Positions 26,088-35,017 of a stretch of DNA of 50,877 nt are shown here, piece after piece. Location: contig CAMJQC010000014.1 of the NCBI GenBank assembly GCA_946407975.1, forward strand, positions 1 through 50,877. The letters run 5' to 3'. The stretch's first letter is position 1. Each line of letters starts with the position of its first letter. Under the pieces are notes generated by a model. It searched no databases and was not told the DNA's origin. It worked only from the letters and a program-made list of their open reading frames with translations. This DNA comes from an uncultured Bacteroidales bacterium (lineage in GTDB: Bacteria; Bacteroidota; Bacteroidia; Bacteroidales; F082). Made by a program: the position numbers and the translations under genes.

Positions 26088-26792
26088 ATGGGATTAAAAA
26101 GGTTTTTGGCTTGTTTTCTATATTTGACTTGGACTGTTACCGTAATGGCCCAAGGAAGGTTCCGCCCTGGTGATATTGTGCCGGAACCTTACCTCAAAGT
26201 GTATGGCTATGAGAAATTCTTCACCATTTCGAAGATTAACGGTGAAGTTCGCGCTTTGATGTTGCAGAATTCCTATAAGGATGAGGCGGCTGTCGTGCCT
26301 ATGGAATCTTTACGTTATCTGAGGGTGTTGCATTGCGATGAGGATGGCAATGCAGTGGTGGGCGAATTGGTATGTGCCGCCTCCATTGCCCGTGATCTGG
26401 AAGAGATAATGAAAGCATTGTTTGAGGCTGGTTATCCGATTGAGAAGATGCGCCTTGTTGACTATTATGGAGGTGATGACGAAGCATCAATGAGAGACAA
26501 CAATACTTCTTGTTTCAATCAACGTCTTTCTACAAGTGGAGCTAAGGTTTCACGGCACAGTTACGGATTGGCGATTGACATCAATCCCCTATACAATCCA
26601 TATTATAAGGCTAAGGCCTTCGGCAAAATTGTCCGTCCTGCCGGGAGCGACCTCTATTTAAATCGAAAAGCACATTTCCCTTACAAAATTCAAAAAGGAG
26701 ACCTCTGTTATCGGCTTTTCAAGGAACATGGTTTTAGGTGGGGCGGGGAATGGCTAAGCGGAAAAGACTACCAGCATTTTGAAAAGCATTAA
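26088..26792 (+). CDS. M15 family peptidase (D-alanyl-D-alanine carboxypeptidase/endopeptidase-like)
   Basis: The 234-residue exported protein has an N-terminal signal (about 1-22) and a zinc-peptidase domain of the M15 type. The ligand block is SRHSYGLAIDINP (His then Asp), and a C-terminal KDYQHFEKH supplies the last His. The family cleaves D-Ala-containing peptidoglycan peptides in the periplasm. Length is normal. The terminator in front of it leaves only about 11 bases before the ATG, so either it relies on read-through from the C10 gene or its promoter lies inside the terminator region. Convergent with folA, with a shared bidirectional terminator. Confidence 0.87.
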   Translation: MGLKRFLACFLYLTWTVTVMAQGRFRPGDIVPEPYLKVYGYEKFFTISKINGEVRALMLQNSYKDEAAVVPMESLRYLRVLHCDEDGNAVVGELVCAASIARDLEEIMKALFEAGYPIEKMRLVDYYGGDDEASMRDNNTSCFNQRLSTSGAKVSRHSYGLAIDINPLYNPYYKAKAFGKIVRPAGSDLYLNRKAHFPYKIQKGDLCYRLFKEHGFRWGGEWLSGKDYQHFEKH

Positions 26793-26823
26793 AAAAATGA
26801 CGGCCATGTGGCCGTCATTTTTT
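26791..26823. terminator. bidirectional intrinsic terminator
   Basis: ATGACGGCC (26797-26805), loop ATGT, GGCCGTCAT (26810-26818), flanked by A and T runs. It lies between the M15 gene and folA, which converge. Confidence 0.9.
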
Positions 26824-26840
26824 ATCATTCCATTTGTTTC

Positions 26841-27371
26841 TTATTCTGTTTTTTGTTCCGGTTGAGGTTCTTCTTTCTGCTCTTTCCGTTCCCAAATCTC
26901 ATAGCGATAAGTGAAACCGGCCTGTTCGTCGTCATCGATGACGTTCAAGTCGATAAGTTCCCATTCGTCAAAATTGATATAAGGGAAGAAAGTGTCAGCC
27001 TCGAAGCGTTTCTCAACGCGCGTGAGGTAGAGTCGGTCGGCCATGGGTAGGAACTGTGCGTAAATCATACCGCCACCCATGATGAAGACTTCTTCCTCAT
27101 CTTTTACTAGTTCCAGGGCGTCGGGAATAGAAGTGACCATCTCGAAACCTTCGGGTGCCTCATCCAGACGATCGGAGATGATGACGTTTCTGCGTTTGGG
27201 CAAGGGCCTTTGTCCAGGTAATGACAAATAGGTGTTGTGGCCCATGATGACGCATTTGCCGCTGGTGACTTCTTTGAAGTGCTTCAAGTCGTTGGAGAGA
27301 TGCCATAGCAACTGGTTGTCCTTACCGATGGCGCGGTTCTCAGCGATGGCGACAATGATGTTTATTCTCAT
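26841..27371 (-). CDS. folA: dihydrofolate reductase
   Basis: The 176-residue cytoplasmic enzyme reduces dihydrofolate to tetrahydrofolate with NADPH. The signature IVAIAENRAIGKDNQLLWHLSNDLK (about 6-30) with the active-site acidic residue at the DLK, the NADPH block VIMGHNTYLSLP and the FIMGGGMIY loop are all present. The C-terminal tail is acidic/glutamine-rich (EQKEEPQPEQKTE), longer than in E. coli. It follows thyA by 27 bases, the usual pairing, because thymidylate synthase oxidises the folate cofactor that this enzyme regenerates. Confidence 0.95.
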   Translation of the reverse strand: MRINIIVAIAENRAIGKDNQLLWHLSNDLKHFKEVTSGKCVIMGHNTYLSLPGQRPLPKRRNVIISDRLDEAPEGFEMVTSIPDALELVKDEEEVFIMGGGMIYAQFLPMADRLYLTRVEKRFEADTFFPYINFDEWELIDLNVIDDDEQAGFTYRYEIWERKEQKEEPQPEQKTE

Positions 27372-27398
27372 GATGATAAAGTTCTAATTGTTAGGTTG

Positions 27399-28226
27399 TT
27401 AAACAGATACTTCGCCTTTGATGGCAGGATAAGGATCATAGCCTTCAAGCGAAAAGTCTTCGTATTGGAAGGCAAAGAGGTCTTTTACTTCAGGGTTGAG
27501 CTGCATCGTCGGCAAGGGCCGTGGCGTGCGCGAAAGTTGCGTCTTGACTTGCTCGATGAGGTTGTTATAGATGTGGACGTCACCGAAGGTGTGAACGAAG
27601 TCGCCCGGTTTCAGTCCGCACACCTGTGCCATCATCATGGTAAGGAGGGCATAGGAGGCGATGTTGAACGGCACTCCAAGAAATACGTCGGCGCTGCGTT
27701 GGTAGAGTTGGCATGAGAGTTTCCCGTCGGCTACGTAAAACTGGAAGAATGCGTGGCAAGGAGGCAAAGCGGCTTTGCCGGCAGCTACGTTGGCGGCAAA
27801 ATTTTTCTCGTGTTCGTCAGGCAAGACGCTTGGATTCCAAGCGGTTACTATGTGACGGCGGCTGTTAGGGTTGTTTTTTATGCTTTCAATGACCTCTTTG
27901 ATTTGGTCGATGCCTTCACCGTTCCAGTCGCGCCATTGGGCACCATAGACGGGGCCGAGGTCTCCGTTAGGATCGGCCCACTCGTCCCAGATGCTGACCT
28001 TGTGGTCGTGGAGATAGCGGATGTTGGTGTCGCCACTCAACAGCCATAGCAGCTCGTAAATGATGGACTTGAGATGAACCTTTTTCGTCGTCACCAATGG
28101 GAAGCCCTGCTGCAGGTCAAAACGCATCTGGTAGCCGAACACGCTGATGGTGCCGGTGCCTGTGCGGTCGCCTTTCTGGACGCCGTGGTCGAGAATATAT
28201 TGCAGCAGGTCAAGATATTGCTTCAT
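27399..28226 (-). CDS. thyA: thymidylate synthase (ThyA type)
   Basis: The 275-residue cytoplasmic enzyme methylates dUMP to dTMP with methylene-tetrahydrofolate. Catalytic Cys157 lies in [10 protein letters not shown]. The phosphate-binding arginines appear in RTGTGT (21-26), [12 protein letters not shown] and [14 protein letters not shown]. It is slightly longer than E. coli ThyA (264) due to a small insertion near residues 140-150 ([15 protein letters not shown]), as in other Bacteroidota. It is in the same-strand series nuclease, permease, acidic protein, thyA, folA. Confidence 0.96.
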   Translation of the reverse strand: MKQYLDLLQYILDHGVQKGDRTGTGTISVFGYQMRFDLQQGFPLVTTKKVHLKSIIYELLWLLSGDTNIRYLHDHKVSIWDEWADPNGDLGPVYGAQWRDWNGEGIDQIKEVIESIKNNPNSRRHIVTAWNPSVLPDEHEKNFAANVAAGKAALPPCHAFFQFYVADGKLSCQLYQRSADVFLGVPFNIASYALLTMMMAQVCGLKPGDFVHTFGDVHIYNNLIEQVKTQLSRTPRPLPTMQLNPEVKDLFAFQYEDFSLEGYDPYPAIKGEVSV

Positions 28227-28234
28227 GGTTGTTC

Positions 28235-28567
28235 TTAGTCTAAAGATTCGTCTTCTTCATCATCAATAGGCACATCGATGACGACTTGAGGCAGATAAGC
28301 TTCTTCATCCTCGTCCCAGGTAAGGTTGACCTCGGAGACAACTGTGTCAACATAAAGGTCCTGCCAAAAGCCTTCATCATCCAGTTCATAACAGTCGGGC
28401 GCTTTATCAACACCCCATTCTGACGGGTAGTCGGCAGCTTTGACCAAGGCGATATAGCGGTTGATGTCTTTGGGAGACAGGTCGAACCCCATACCTTCCT
28501 CGGGTATGAAAGGCAAGTCGACGACCATCGGCTGATACCAAGGGGCAAATAATAACTGTACTTTCAT
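28235..28567 (-). CDS. small acidic protein of unknown function
   Basis: The 110-residue protein has no signal peptide or membrane segment. It is strongly acidic, with a C-terminal DDEEDESLD tail and an [17 protein letters not shown] region. It starts 27 bases after the permease stop and ends 8 bases before the thyA ATG, so it is very likely translated within this operon. I do not recognise a domain. The +-frame and other minus-frame readings of the same interval are worse candidates because they lack this spacing. Confidence 0.7.
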   Translation of the reverse strand: MKVQLLFAPWYQPMVVDLPFIPEEGMGFDLSPKDINRYIALVKAADYPSEWGVDKAPDCYELDDEGFWQDLYVDTVVSEVNLTWDEDEEAYLPQVVIDVPIDDEEDESLD

Positions 28568-28594
28568 GATATTATATTTTTAAAAATTCAACAA

Positions 28595-29896
28595 TTAGGC
28601 TTCGTCTTTCTCGTGTTTGTATTTGAAAACGATAGCAAAAAGGATGCCGACAATTAAGGCGAAGGCGGCAAAAACATACCAGGCATGACTCCAGCCCAGC
28701 ATCAGGCTGTTGAAATCGGGGATGTCAACGAGGCCGCCGTTGGCGATATCTCTGACCTTTGTGAACTGGTTTACGACGGCTTGGGCGCAGAATGAACCGA
28801 TGGTGGCGCCAAGGCCGTTGGTCATCATCATGAAGACGCCCTGGGCGCTGGAACGGATGCTTGGATCGGTGTTCTTGTCAACGAAGAGCGAGCCGCTGAT
28901 GTTGAAGAAATCGAAAGCCACACCGTATACGATCATCGAGAGGATGAACAGCACAAGGCCGAATCCTGTCGGATTGCCGGCGCCGAGGAAAGCAAAACGC
29001 AAGAACCAGGCGAAGAAAGAGATGAGCATCACCTTCTTGATGCCGAAACGCTTTAAGAAGAATGGGATAAGCAGGATGCAGAGGGTTTCAGAGATTTGCG
29101 AGATAGAGGAGAGGAACACGTTGTTCTTCACAGCGAAAGCGTTGGCATATTCTGGCGATTTTCCAAATGCATCAAGGAAAGGCGTTGCGAAGCCATTCGT
29201 GACCTGCAGACACATTCCCAAGAGGAAGGAGAAGATAAAGAAAATGCACATGTTTCTTTCCTTGAAAAGTGAGAATGCTCTCAGTCCGAAAGTGTCGACG
29301 AACGAAGTCTTTTCCACATTCTTGTTTACCGGGCACTCGGGCAGTGTGAAGGCGTAGAAGCCCAAAATGATGCCCCAAACTGCTGATACGAACAGTTGCA
29401 TGTAGGTGTCTTTAAAACCAGTGAAGTTGACAATCCACATGGAGAGGATAAATCCAATGGTGCCGAAAACGCGGATGGGAGGGAAGTCCTTCACCGTGTC
29501 GAGACCGGCCTTCGTTAAAGCGTTATAGGATACCGAATTGCCTAAGGCGATGGTCGGCATGAAAAAGGCTACACTAATGGCATAGAAAGGAAACAATTGT
29601 CCAAAGGTCACATCAGCACCGTATTTCCAGCCCAAATAGCCGGCGATAGCCATAAAGATGGCAGCGAGAAAATGACAGATGCCTAACAGTTTTTGAGCAG
29701 GAATCCATCGGTCGGCCACGATGCCCATCAAGGTGGGCATAAAAAGGGAAACGATGCCTTGGATGGCAAAGAAAGAACCGATTCGGGCACCGAATCCGAT
29801 TTTGCCAAGATAGATGCCCAGTGAACAGAGATAAGCTCCCCAAACGGCAAAGATGAGGAAGTTCATCACGATTAAACGAAATTTGATAGCTTTCAT
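28595..29896 (-). CDS. nucleoside permease (MFS, NupG/XapB-like)
   Basis: The 433-residue inner-membrane protein has 12 predicted helices and the family start KFRLIVMNFLIFAVWGAYL, followed by the MFS-type loop GIVADRWIPAQK after helix 2. The nucleoside:H+ symporter subfamily imports nucleosides. In this operon, salvage of deoxynucleosides would complement thyA and folA. It begins 33 bases after the nuclease stop. The substrate range (purine or pyrimidine) is not decided by sequence. Confidence 0.88.
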   Translation of the reverse strand: MKAIKFRLIVMNFLIFAVWGAYLCSLGIYLGKIGFGARIGSFFAIQGIVSLFMPTLMGIVADRWIPAQKLLGICHFLAAIFMAIAGYLGWKYGADVTFGQLFPFYAISVAFFMPTIALGNSVSYNALTKAGLDTVKDFPPIRVFGTIGFILSMWIVNFTGFKDTYMQLFVSAVWGIILGFYAFTLPECPVNKNVEKTSFVDTFGLRAFSLFKERNMCIFFIFSFLLGMCLQVTNGFATPFLDAFGKSPEYANAFAVKNNVFLSSISQISETLCILLIPFFLKRFGIKKVMLISFFAWFLRFAFLGAGNPTGFGLVLFILSMIVYGVAFDFFNISGSLFVDKNTDPSIRSSAQGVFMMMTNGLGATIGSFCAQAVVNQFTKVRDIANGGLVDIPDFNSLMLGWSHAWYVFAAFALIVGILFAIVFKYKHEKDEA

Positions 29897-29929
29897 TTCT
29901 ATAATTTAACTAGTTGATTCTTAGATGAT

Positions 29930-30526
29930 TTAATGGCCTTTTCTTTTTTGAATCTCGTCTCTGATGAAGGCGGCTTTGCTATAGTTCTCTTCATCAATGG
30001 CTGTCTGTAGCAGTTGTTCAAGTTCGTTGAGGCTTAGATGAAGCATCGGGTCGTCATTCGATGTTTCTTTAGCTTGCGTGTTGTTTTCTTCTGTTTCTTG
30101 AATACCAGGTGCGGGTTCTTCTAGAACGATGCTGGCTTCCTCCATGACGGTCTCATAGGCGTAGATGTCGCAACCATATCGCACGGCAATGGCGATGGCA
30201 TCGGAGGGTCGGCAGTCGATCATAGTGAGCTCTCCGTTTTGTTCGCAGACCATCATGCAATAAAACACACCGTCACGGAAACGGTTGATAACAACTTCCT
30301 TTACCTTAACGTTGAAGTTGTAGGCAAAGCTGACAAAAAGGTCATGGGTGAGAGGGCGGTTGGGCTTGGTGCGCTCCAACCCCATGGCGATGGACTGAGC
30401 TTCAGCACCACCGATAACGATTGGAAGCCGCCGTTGCGAGTTTTTGTCGCCTAAGATGAGGACGTAGGCGCCCGTTTGCGACTCACTATACGACAACCCG
30501 ATGATTTCCAATGCTACTTTGTTCAT
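29930..30526 (-). CDS. bifunctional nuclease family protein (DUF151) with C-terminal UVR-like motif
   Basis: The 198-residue protein has the DUF151 core (about 1-130) with family blocks LPIVIGGAEAQSIAMGLE, RPLTHDL and CRPSDAIAIAVRYG. A low-complexity acidic linker follows (about 133-165), then a UVR-type helical hairpin (about 170-195: LEQLLQTAIDEENYSKAA, containing the E-Y pattern of UvrB-UvrC contact helices). Related plant and bacterial proteins have reported DNase/RNase activity. It probably heads the nucleotide operon; supply of nucleotides from nucleic acids to the permease-thyA-folA genes is an inference. Confidence 0.85.
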   Translation of the reverse strand: MNKVALEIIGLSYSESQTGAYVLILGDKNSQRRLPIVIGGAEAQSIAMGLERTKPNRPLTHDLFVSFAYNFNVKVKEVVINRFRDGVFYCMMVCEQNGELTMIDCRPSDAIAIAVRYGCDIYAYETVMEEASIVLEEPAPGIQETEENNTQAKETSNDDPMLHLSLNELEQLLQTAIDEENYSKAAFIRDEIQKRKGH

Positions 30527-30594
30527 CGTTTCAAGTATAAAATGTTGAAATGATATTATTTAACTAAAAGCAGACCTCTTTCTCCTTCAAACGT

Positions 30595-30602
30595 CAAATT
30601 TA
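30595..30602 (-). promoter_or_regulatory. -7 element for the nuclease-thyA-folA operon
   Basis: TAAATTTG is read on the minus strand from 30602 to 30595, with CTTG about 19 bases upstream (30625 to 30622). The predicted leader is about 60 bases. Confidence 0.45.
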
Positions 30603-30661
30603 CGGACAATTTTTGAAATAACAAGAAAAAGTTGTTTTTGCGTAAAATTCCGGAAAAAGTA

Positions 30662-30693
30662 TTTGGTAGTAATTTTAATTGTTTTTATTTTTG
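30662..30693 (+). promoter_or_regulatory. hppA promoter
   Basis: TTTG (30662-30665), 20 bases, TATTTTTG (30686-30693): a full match to the Bacteroidota consensus. It gives an hppA leader of about 40 bases. Confidence 0.75.
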
Positions 30694-30739
30694 CCCCATA
30701 AAACGAATAAAACTTAAGTCTAATTAAACAACAAATCGT

Positions 30740-32962
30740 ATGAATTTGAATGTTATTGTTTACTGCGTTTTGGCGGCGTCAATTTTGGCGTTGGCATTCG
30801 CATTCATCTTCTTCAAGCAAATGATGAAAGAAGATGAAGGAACGGATTTAATGAAGAAAATCGCCGCGCACGTGCGTAAAGGCGCTATGGCTTACCTGAA
30901 GCAACAGTATAAGGTGGTCATCATCGTCTTTATCGTGCTGGCTCTGATTTTCTTTCTGATGTCACTCTTCAAGTTACAGAACGGCATTGTTTGGTTCGCT
31001 TTCTTGACGGGCGGTTTCTTCTCGGGATTGGCCGGTTTCTTTGGTATGAAGACGGCCACTTATGCATCAGCCCGTACGGCTAATGCAGCCCGTAAGTCGC
31101 TGAACAGTGGTCTTCAGGTCGCATTCCGCTCAGGTGCTGTCATGGGTCTCGTCGTGGTAGGCCTCGCCCTTCTCGACGTGTCCGTGTGGTTCCTCGTGCT
31201 GAACGGCACAGGCCTGTTGAAGGCCGTTGGTGCTGAAGCCGACTTGATTACCATCACGACTACGATGTTGACCTTTGGTATGGGTGCTTCCACACAGGCT
31301 TTGTTCGCCCGTGTGGGTGGCGGTATCTACACCAAGGCTGCCGATGTCGGTGCTGACTTGGTCGGTAAGACCGAGTACAACATCCCGGAAGACGACCCGC
31401 GTAACCCCGCCACCATCGCTGATAACGTCGGCGATAACGTCGGTGACGTGGCTGGCATGGGTGCCGACCTTTATGAAAGCTATGCGGGTTCCATCCTGGC
31501 TACCATGGCCTTGGGTGCCGCTGCTTTCGCTACCTCTGCCGTCGAAGGCATGCAGATGAAAGCTGTCCTGGCTCCGATGCTGATTGCCGCCGTGGGCGTG
31601 GTGCTTTCTATCATCGGCATCTTCCTCGTCAAGACAAAAGAAGGCGCTGGCATGAAACAGCTCCTTGGCGCATTGAGCCGTGGCACGAACACCGCTGCCA
31701 TCCTGATAGCTGTCGCAACATTCGGCATCTTCGCATGGCTCTTCGGAACCGAGACGAGTCAATGGTGGCATGTGTCACTGTCTGTCGTCGTTGGCCTTGT
31801 GGCTGGTGTGATCATCGGTAAATCCACAGAATACTATACATCGCAGAGCTACAAGCCAACCCAAAAGGTGGCCGAAAGCTCAAAGACGGGACCTGCTACG
31901 GTCATTATTTCAGGCTTAGGTCTGGGTATGCTTTCTACAGCCATCCCGGTCGTCACCGTGGGTGTGGCTATCATTCTCGCTTTCTTGTGCGCGAATGGCT
32001 TCCAGATTGCCTTTACGGCACAGAACCTCTCGTTAGGTCTCTATGGCATCGGCATCGCCGCTGTCGGTATGCTCTCCACCTTGGGCATCACCCTGGCAAC
32101 GGATGCTTACGGCCCAATCGCCGATAATGCTGGCGGTAACGCCGAAATGAGCGGTCTTGAGCCTGAAGTGCGTCAGCGCACCGATGCTCTCGACGCTCTT
32201 GGCAATACCACCGCTGCTACCGGTAAAGGCTTTGCCATCGGCTCCGCCGCTCTAACTGCCTTGGCGCTGTTGGCATCCTATGTGGAAGAGATCAAGATCG
32301 CCTTGGTCCGTGTGGGTACAGCTACCCTCGATCTCGGCGACCATGTGGTAGAGACCGCTAAAGCAAGCCTCGTTGACTTCATGCAGTATTACAACGTCAA
32401 CCTGATGAACCCCGTCGTGTTGGTCGGTATCTTTATCGGTGCCATGATGGCCTTCGTGTTCTGCGGTTTGACGATGAATGCCGTAGGCCGTGCCGCCCAA
32501 AAGATGGTGGAAGAGGTGCGTCGTCAGTTCAGCACTATCAAGGGCATCCTTGAAGGAAAGGCTGAGCCCGACTATGAACGTTGTGTGGCCATCTCCACGA
32601 AAGGCGCTCAACATGAAATGTTGCTGCCTTCCATCCTCGCCATCGTCGTCCCCGTCCTGACGGGTCTGCTCCTTGGCGTGGCTGGTGTCCTCGGCCTCCT
32701 CATCGGCGGTCTGTCTGCCGGTTTCGTACTGGCTGTCTTTATGGCAAACTCAGGCGGTGCTTGGGATAATGCCAAGAAGTACGTCGAAGAAGGCAACTTC
32801 GGAGGAAAAGGCTCAGAATGCCACAAAGCTACCGTGGTCGGCGATACCGTTGGCGATCCGTTCAAGGATACGTCGGGTCCTTCGCTGAACATCCTCATCA
32901 AGCTGATGAGCATGGTAAGCATCGTGATGGCAGGTCTGACCGTGAGTTTCCACCTGCTTTAA
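30740..32962 (+). CDS. hppA: membrane-bound cation-pumping pyrophosphatase, K+-dependent type, probably Na+- and H+-translocating
   Basis: The 740-residue inner-membrane enzyme, with about 16 helices, hydrolyses PPi and pumps cations. Catalytic motifs are intact: [11 protein letters not shown] (202-212), [10 protein letters not shown] (227-236), [10 protein letters not shown] (488-497), [10 protein letters not shown] and [14 protein letters not shown] near the C-terminus. Ala492 and Gly495 in the GNTT motif are the K+-dependent type (K+-independent enzymes have Lys and Thr). Glu246 in GADLYES sits where Na+-pumping enzymes have it. Thr90, Phe94, Asp146 and Met176 match the four-residue Na+,H+ signature I recall for the Bacteroides vulgatus enzyme. 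The result is a PPi-driven Na+/H+ gradient, useful with PPDK and Na+ symporters. The gene has its own promoter and terminator. Confidence 0.95.
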   Translation: MNLNVIVYCVLAASILALAFAFIFFKQMMKEDEGTDLMKKIAAHVRKGAMAYLKQQYKVVIIVFIVLALIFFLMSLFKLQNGIVWFAFLTGGFFSGLAGFFGMKTATYASARTANAARKSLNSGLQVAFRSGAVMGLVVVGLALLDVSVWFLVLNGTGLLKAVGAEADLITITTTMLTFGMGASTQALFARVGGGIYTKAADVGADLVGKTEYNIPEDDPRNPATIADNVGDNVGDVAGMGADLYESYAGSILATMALGAAAFATSAVEGMQMKAVLAPMLIAAVGVVLSIIGIFLVKTKEGAGMKQLLGALSRGTNTAAILIAVATFGIFAWLFGTETSQWWHVSLSVVVGLVAGVIIGKSTEYYTSQSYKPTQKVAESSKTGPATVIISGLGLGMLSTAIPVVTVGVAIILAFLCANGFQIAFTAQNLSLGLYGIGIAAVGMLSTLGITLATDAYGPIADNAGGNAEMSGLEPEVRQRTDALDALGNTTAATGKGFAIGSAALTALALLASYVEEIKIALVRVGTATLDLGDHVVETAKASLVDFMQYYNVNLMNPVVLVGIFIGAMMAFVFCGLTMNAVGRAAQKMVEEVRRQFSTIKGILEGKAEPDYERCVAISTKGAQHEMLLPSILAIVVPVLTGLLLGVAGVLGLLIGGLSAGFVLAVFMANSGGAWDNAKKYVEEGNFGGKGSECHKATVVGDTVGDPFKDTSGPSLNILIKLMSMVSIVMAGLTVSFHLL

Positions 32963-32981
32963 TCGGTAAGCAAAACATGAG

Positions 32982-33007
32982 AAAGGCGACTTCGGTCGCC
33001 TTTTTTT
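32982..33007 (+). terminator. hppA intrinsic terminator
   Basis: AAAGGCGAC (32982-32990), tetraloop TTCG, GTCGCCTTT (32995-33003), then a T run. Confidence 0.92.
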
Positions 33008-33083
33008 ATTGAAAAAAATGAAAGGTTCGGATGGACAAGAGGTGCTTAATTTGATTTGTTTCTCCAGCAAAACTATTGATTTT

Positions 33084-33091
33084 TACTTTTG
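33084..33091 (+). promoter_or_regulatory. putative -7 element for the acyl-CoA synthetase gene
   Basis: TACTTTTG followed by C. The nearest TTTG (33055-33058) is 25 bases upstream, longer than usual. Confidence 0.45.
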
Positions 33092-33109
33092 CTCGCGAAA
33101 GTAGAAAAC

Positions 33110-34939
33110 ATGCGTATGAGTAGGAAAGGACTGCATATTAAGCAAGTGAATTCGTTGACAGACCTTCCCGAAAGGGTGTTCGACCTCTTGCCGATGTGTG
33201 TGGAACGCTACGGCTGGAAAGACTGTCTTTTCGCTGGCAGAGTCAACGGCGAATGGGTGAAGTATGATAGCAAGACATGTCTGGAAATGGCCGAAGCGGT
33301 CAGCCTCGGACTGATGCAGTGCGGTGTCTGCCAAGGCGATCGTGTAGCCTTGGTGGCCAACAACAGCCCTCAATGGAATATCATCGATTTTGCCGTGCAG
33401 CAACTAGGCGCTATCGTGGTGCCTATCTATTCCACGATGAGCCGTGACGACTATGCCCATATCATCCGCCATTCCGAGCCGAAAGCCCTATTCATTGAAA
33501 ACAGCACATTATTAAAAAAGATAAAGGATATCGTCGACGATCAGGACAGCATCTCAACAGTCATTACCATTCAGCCGACAGAAGGGATGACTTCGTTTGA
33601 CCAGTTGTTGAAATGTGGCCGTTCGCAGAGGGCAAGCAAGAAAAGACTTGAAGAGATCAAAGCTACGGTTCAGTCTGACGATGTCGCTACGATTATCTAT
33701 ACTTCAGGAACGACGGGTTCGCCTAAGGGCGTGATGTTGACGCATCACAATCTGTTGGCTGACATTTCGTATTATTTGCCTCATTATCCTGCCGATTACA
33801 CGCATACGGCATTGAGTTTCTTGCCTTTGTCGCATGTCTATGAACGCTCTGTGCGCTATTGTCATGTCTATTTGGGCGTTTCTACTTATTATGCAGAAAA
33901 TGTTGGGACGATCATGCGTGACATTGCAGAAGTGCGCCCAAATCATTTCTCGACAGTTCCTCGTGTGATAGAGAAAGCCTATTCTTCCATAATGCTGAAG
34001 GGCATAAAACTGAAAGGGTTCAAGAAAAAAGTCTTTTATTGGGCTTTTGACCTTGCTGGGCGTTATGATGAAACTGGTCGCGACAACAGCCTGTTTTTCC
34101 ATCTGAAAAAGGCCTTTGCCGACAGGTTAGTCTATAAGGAGATCAGAGAAGCCTTTGGCGGTCGCATTAAGTTCATCATCTCGGGAGGCGCTTCCATCCA
34201 ACCGCATTTGGTGCGCGTGTTTTCCGCTATCGGCATGCCCGTCGTAGAAGGCTACGGCTTGACGGAGACATCACCGGTGGTCTGTACGAACAGTCTGGTA
34301 GCTGGCGTGTTGAAAGCCGGTACCATAGGCTTGCCCTGTGGCGACCTTGACGTGAAGACAGTGCCTGAAACGGGCGAGATTATCGTGAAAGGCGCTTCCG
34401 TCATGAAAGGCTATTACAAAGATGAGGAACAGACCAGAATTGCCATCGATGAAAACGGCTATTACCATACAGGCGACAAGGGCGAATTCGATGAAGACGG
34501 TTTGGTGCATATCACAGGCCGTATCAAGGAAATCTTCAAGGATTCGATGGGCAAGTACATCTCTCCGGCTCAGATTGAAGACCGTTTTGGTCTCTCCAGT
34601 TGGATCAGCAATATGATGGTGGTCGGGGAGAACCAGAAATTTGCCGCTGCCTTGATCGTGCCGAATTTCGAGCATATGCGTCTGTGGTGTAAGGAAAACG
34701 ACATCGCTTGCGATTCTAAAGAGGAATTGCTTGCCAATAAGGCCTTGCTGAAGCGTTTCCGTGAAGAAGTGGAAGAATACAATAAGTATTTTGGGGAATA
34801 CGAACAGATCAAACGATATCGCTTGCTCGACCACGAATGGACCATCGAGGGCGGAGAGCTGACGCCGAGCCTGAAAATCCGCCGTGCTGTCCTGATGACC
34901 CGATATAAGGATACGATTGAAGAATTGTTCGCGAGCTGA
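33110..34939 (+). CDS. long-chain fatty acid-CoA ligase (AMP-forming)
   Basis: The 609-residue ANL-superfamily enzyme has the ATP/AMP P-loop TIIYTSGTTGSPKGVMLTHHN (about 193-213), the VEGYGLTETSPV block and GYYHTGDKGEFDEDG near the C-terminal hinge. The length and the N-terminal region are those of the large FadD/ACSL-type synthetases. It activates fatty acids with ATP and CoA, at or near the membrane. The frame is open from a TTG at 33089, but that TTG overlaps the -7 element; ATG at 33110 (MRMSRKG) is preferred, and 33116 is possible. No clear terminator follows. Confidence 0.9.
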   Translation: MRMSRKGLHIKQVNSLTDLPERVFDLLPMCVERYGWKDCLFAGRVNGEWVKYDSKTCLEMAEAVSLGLMQCGVCQGDRVALVANNSPQWNIIDFAVQQLGAIVVPIYSTMSRDDYAHIIRHSEPKALFIENSTLLKKIKDIVDDQDSISTVITIQPTEGMTSFDQLLKCGRSQRASKKRLEEIKATVQSDDVATIIYTSGTTGSPKGVMLTHHNLLADISYYLPHYPADYTHTALSFLPLSHVYERSVRYCHVYLGVSTYYAENVGTIMRDIAEVRPNHFSTVPRVIEKAYSSIMLKGIKLKGFKKKVFYWAFDLAGRYDETGRDNSLFFHLKKAFADRLVYKEIREAFGGRIKFIISGGASIQPHLVRVFSAIGMPVVEGYGLTETSPVVCTNSLVAGVLKAGTIGLPCGDLDVKTVPETGEIIVKGASVMKGYYKDEEQTRIAIDENGYYHTGDKGEFDEDGLVHITGRIKEIFKDSMGKYISPAQIEDRFGLSSWISNMMVVGENQKFAAALIVPNFEHMRLWCKENDIACDSKEELLANKALLKRFREEVEEYNKYFGEYEQIKRYRLLDHEWTIEGGELTPSLKIRRAVLMTRYKDTIEELFAS

Positions 34940-34991
34940 TGCCTTGTTGAAATCCTTTTTCTAATCTCTTTTATTCCTTATTGAAAACACG

Positions 34992-34999
34992 TATATTTG
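34992..34999 (+). promoter_or_regulatory. putative -7 element for the CPA2 antiporter gene
   Basis: TATATTTG followed by C, 18 bases before the ATG at 35018. No well-spaced -33 element is seen. Confidence 0.45.
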
Positions 35000-35017
35000 C
35001 ATCCAAATTTTTTGAGG

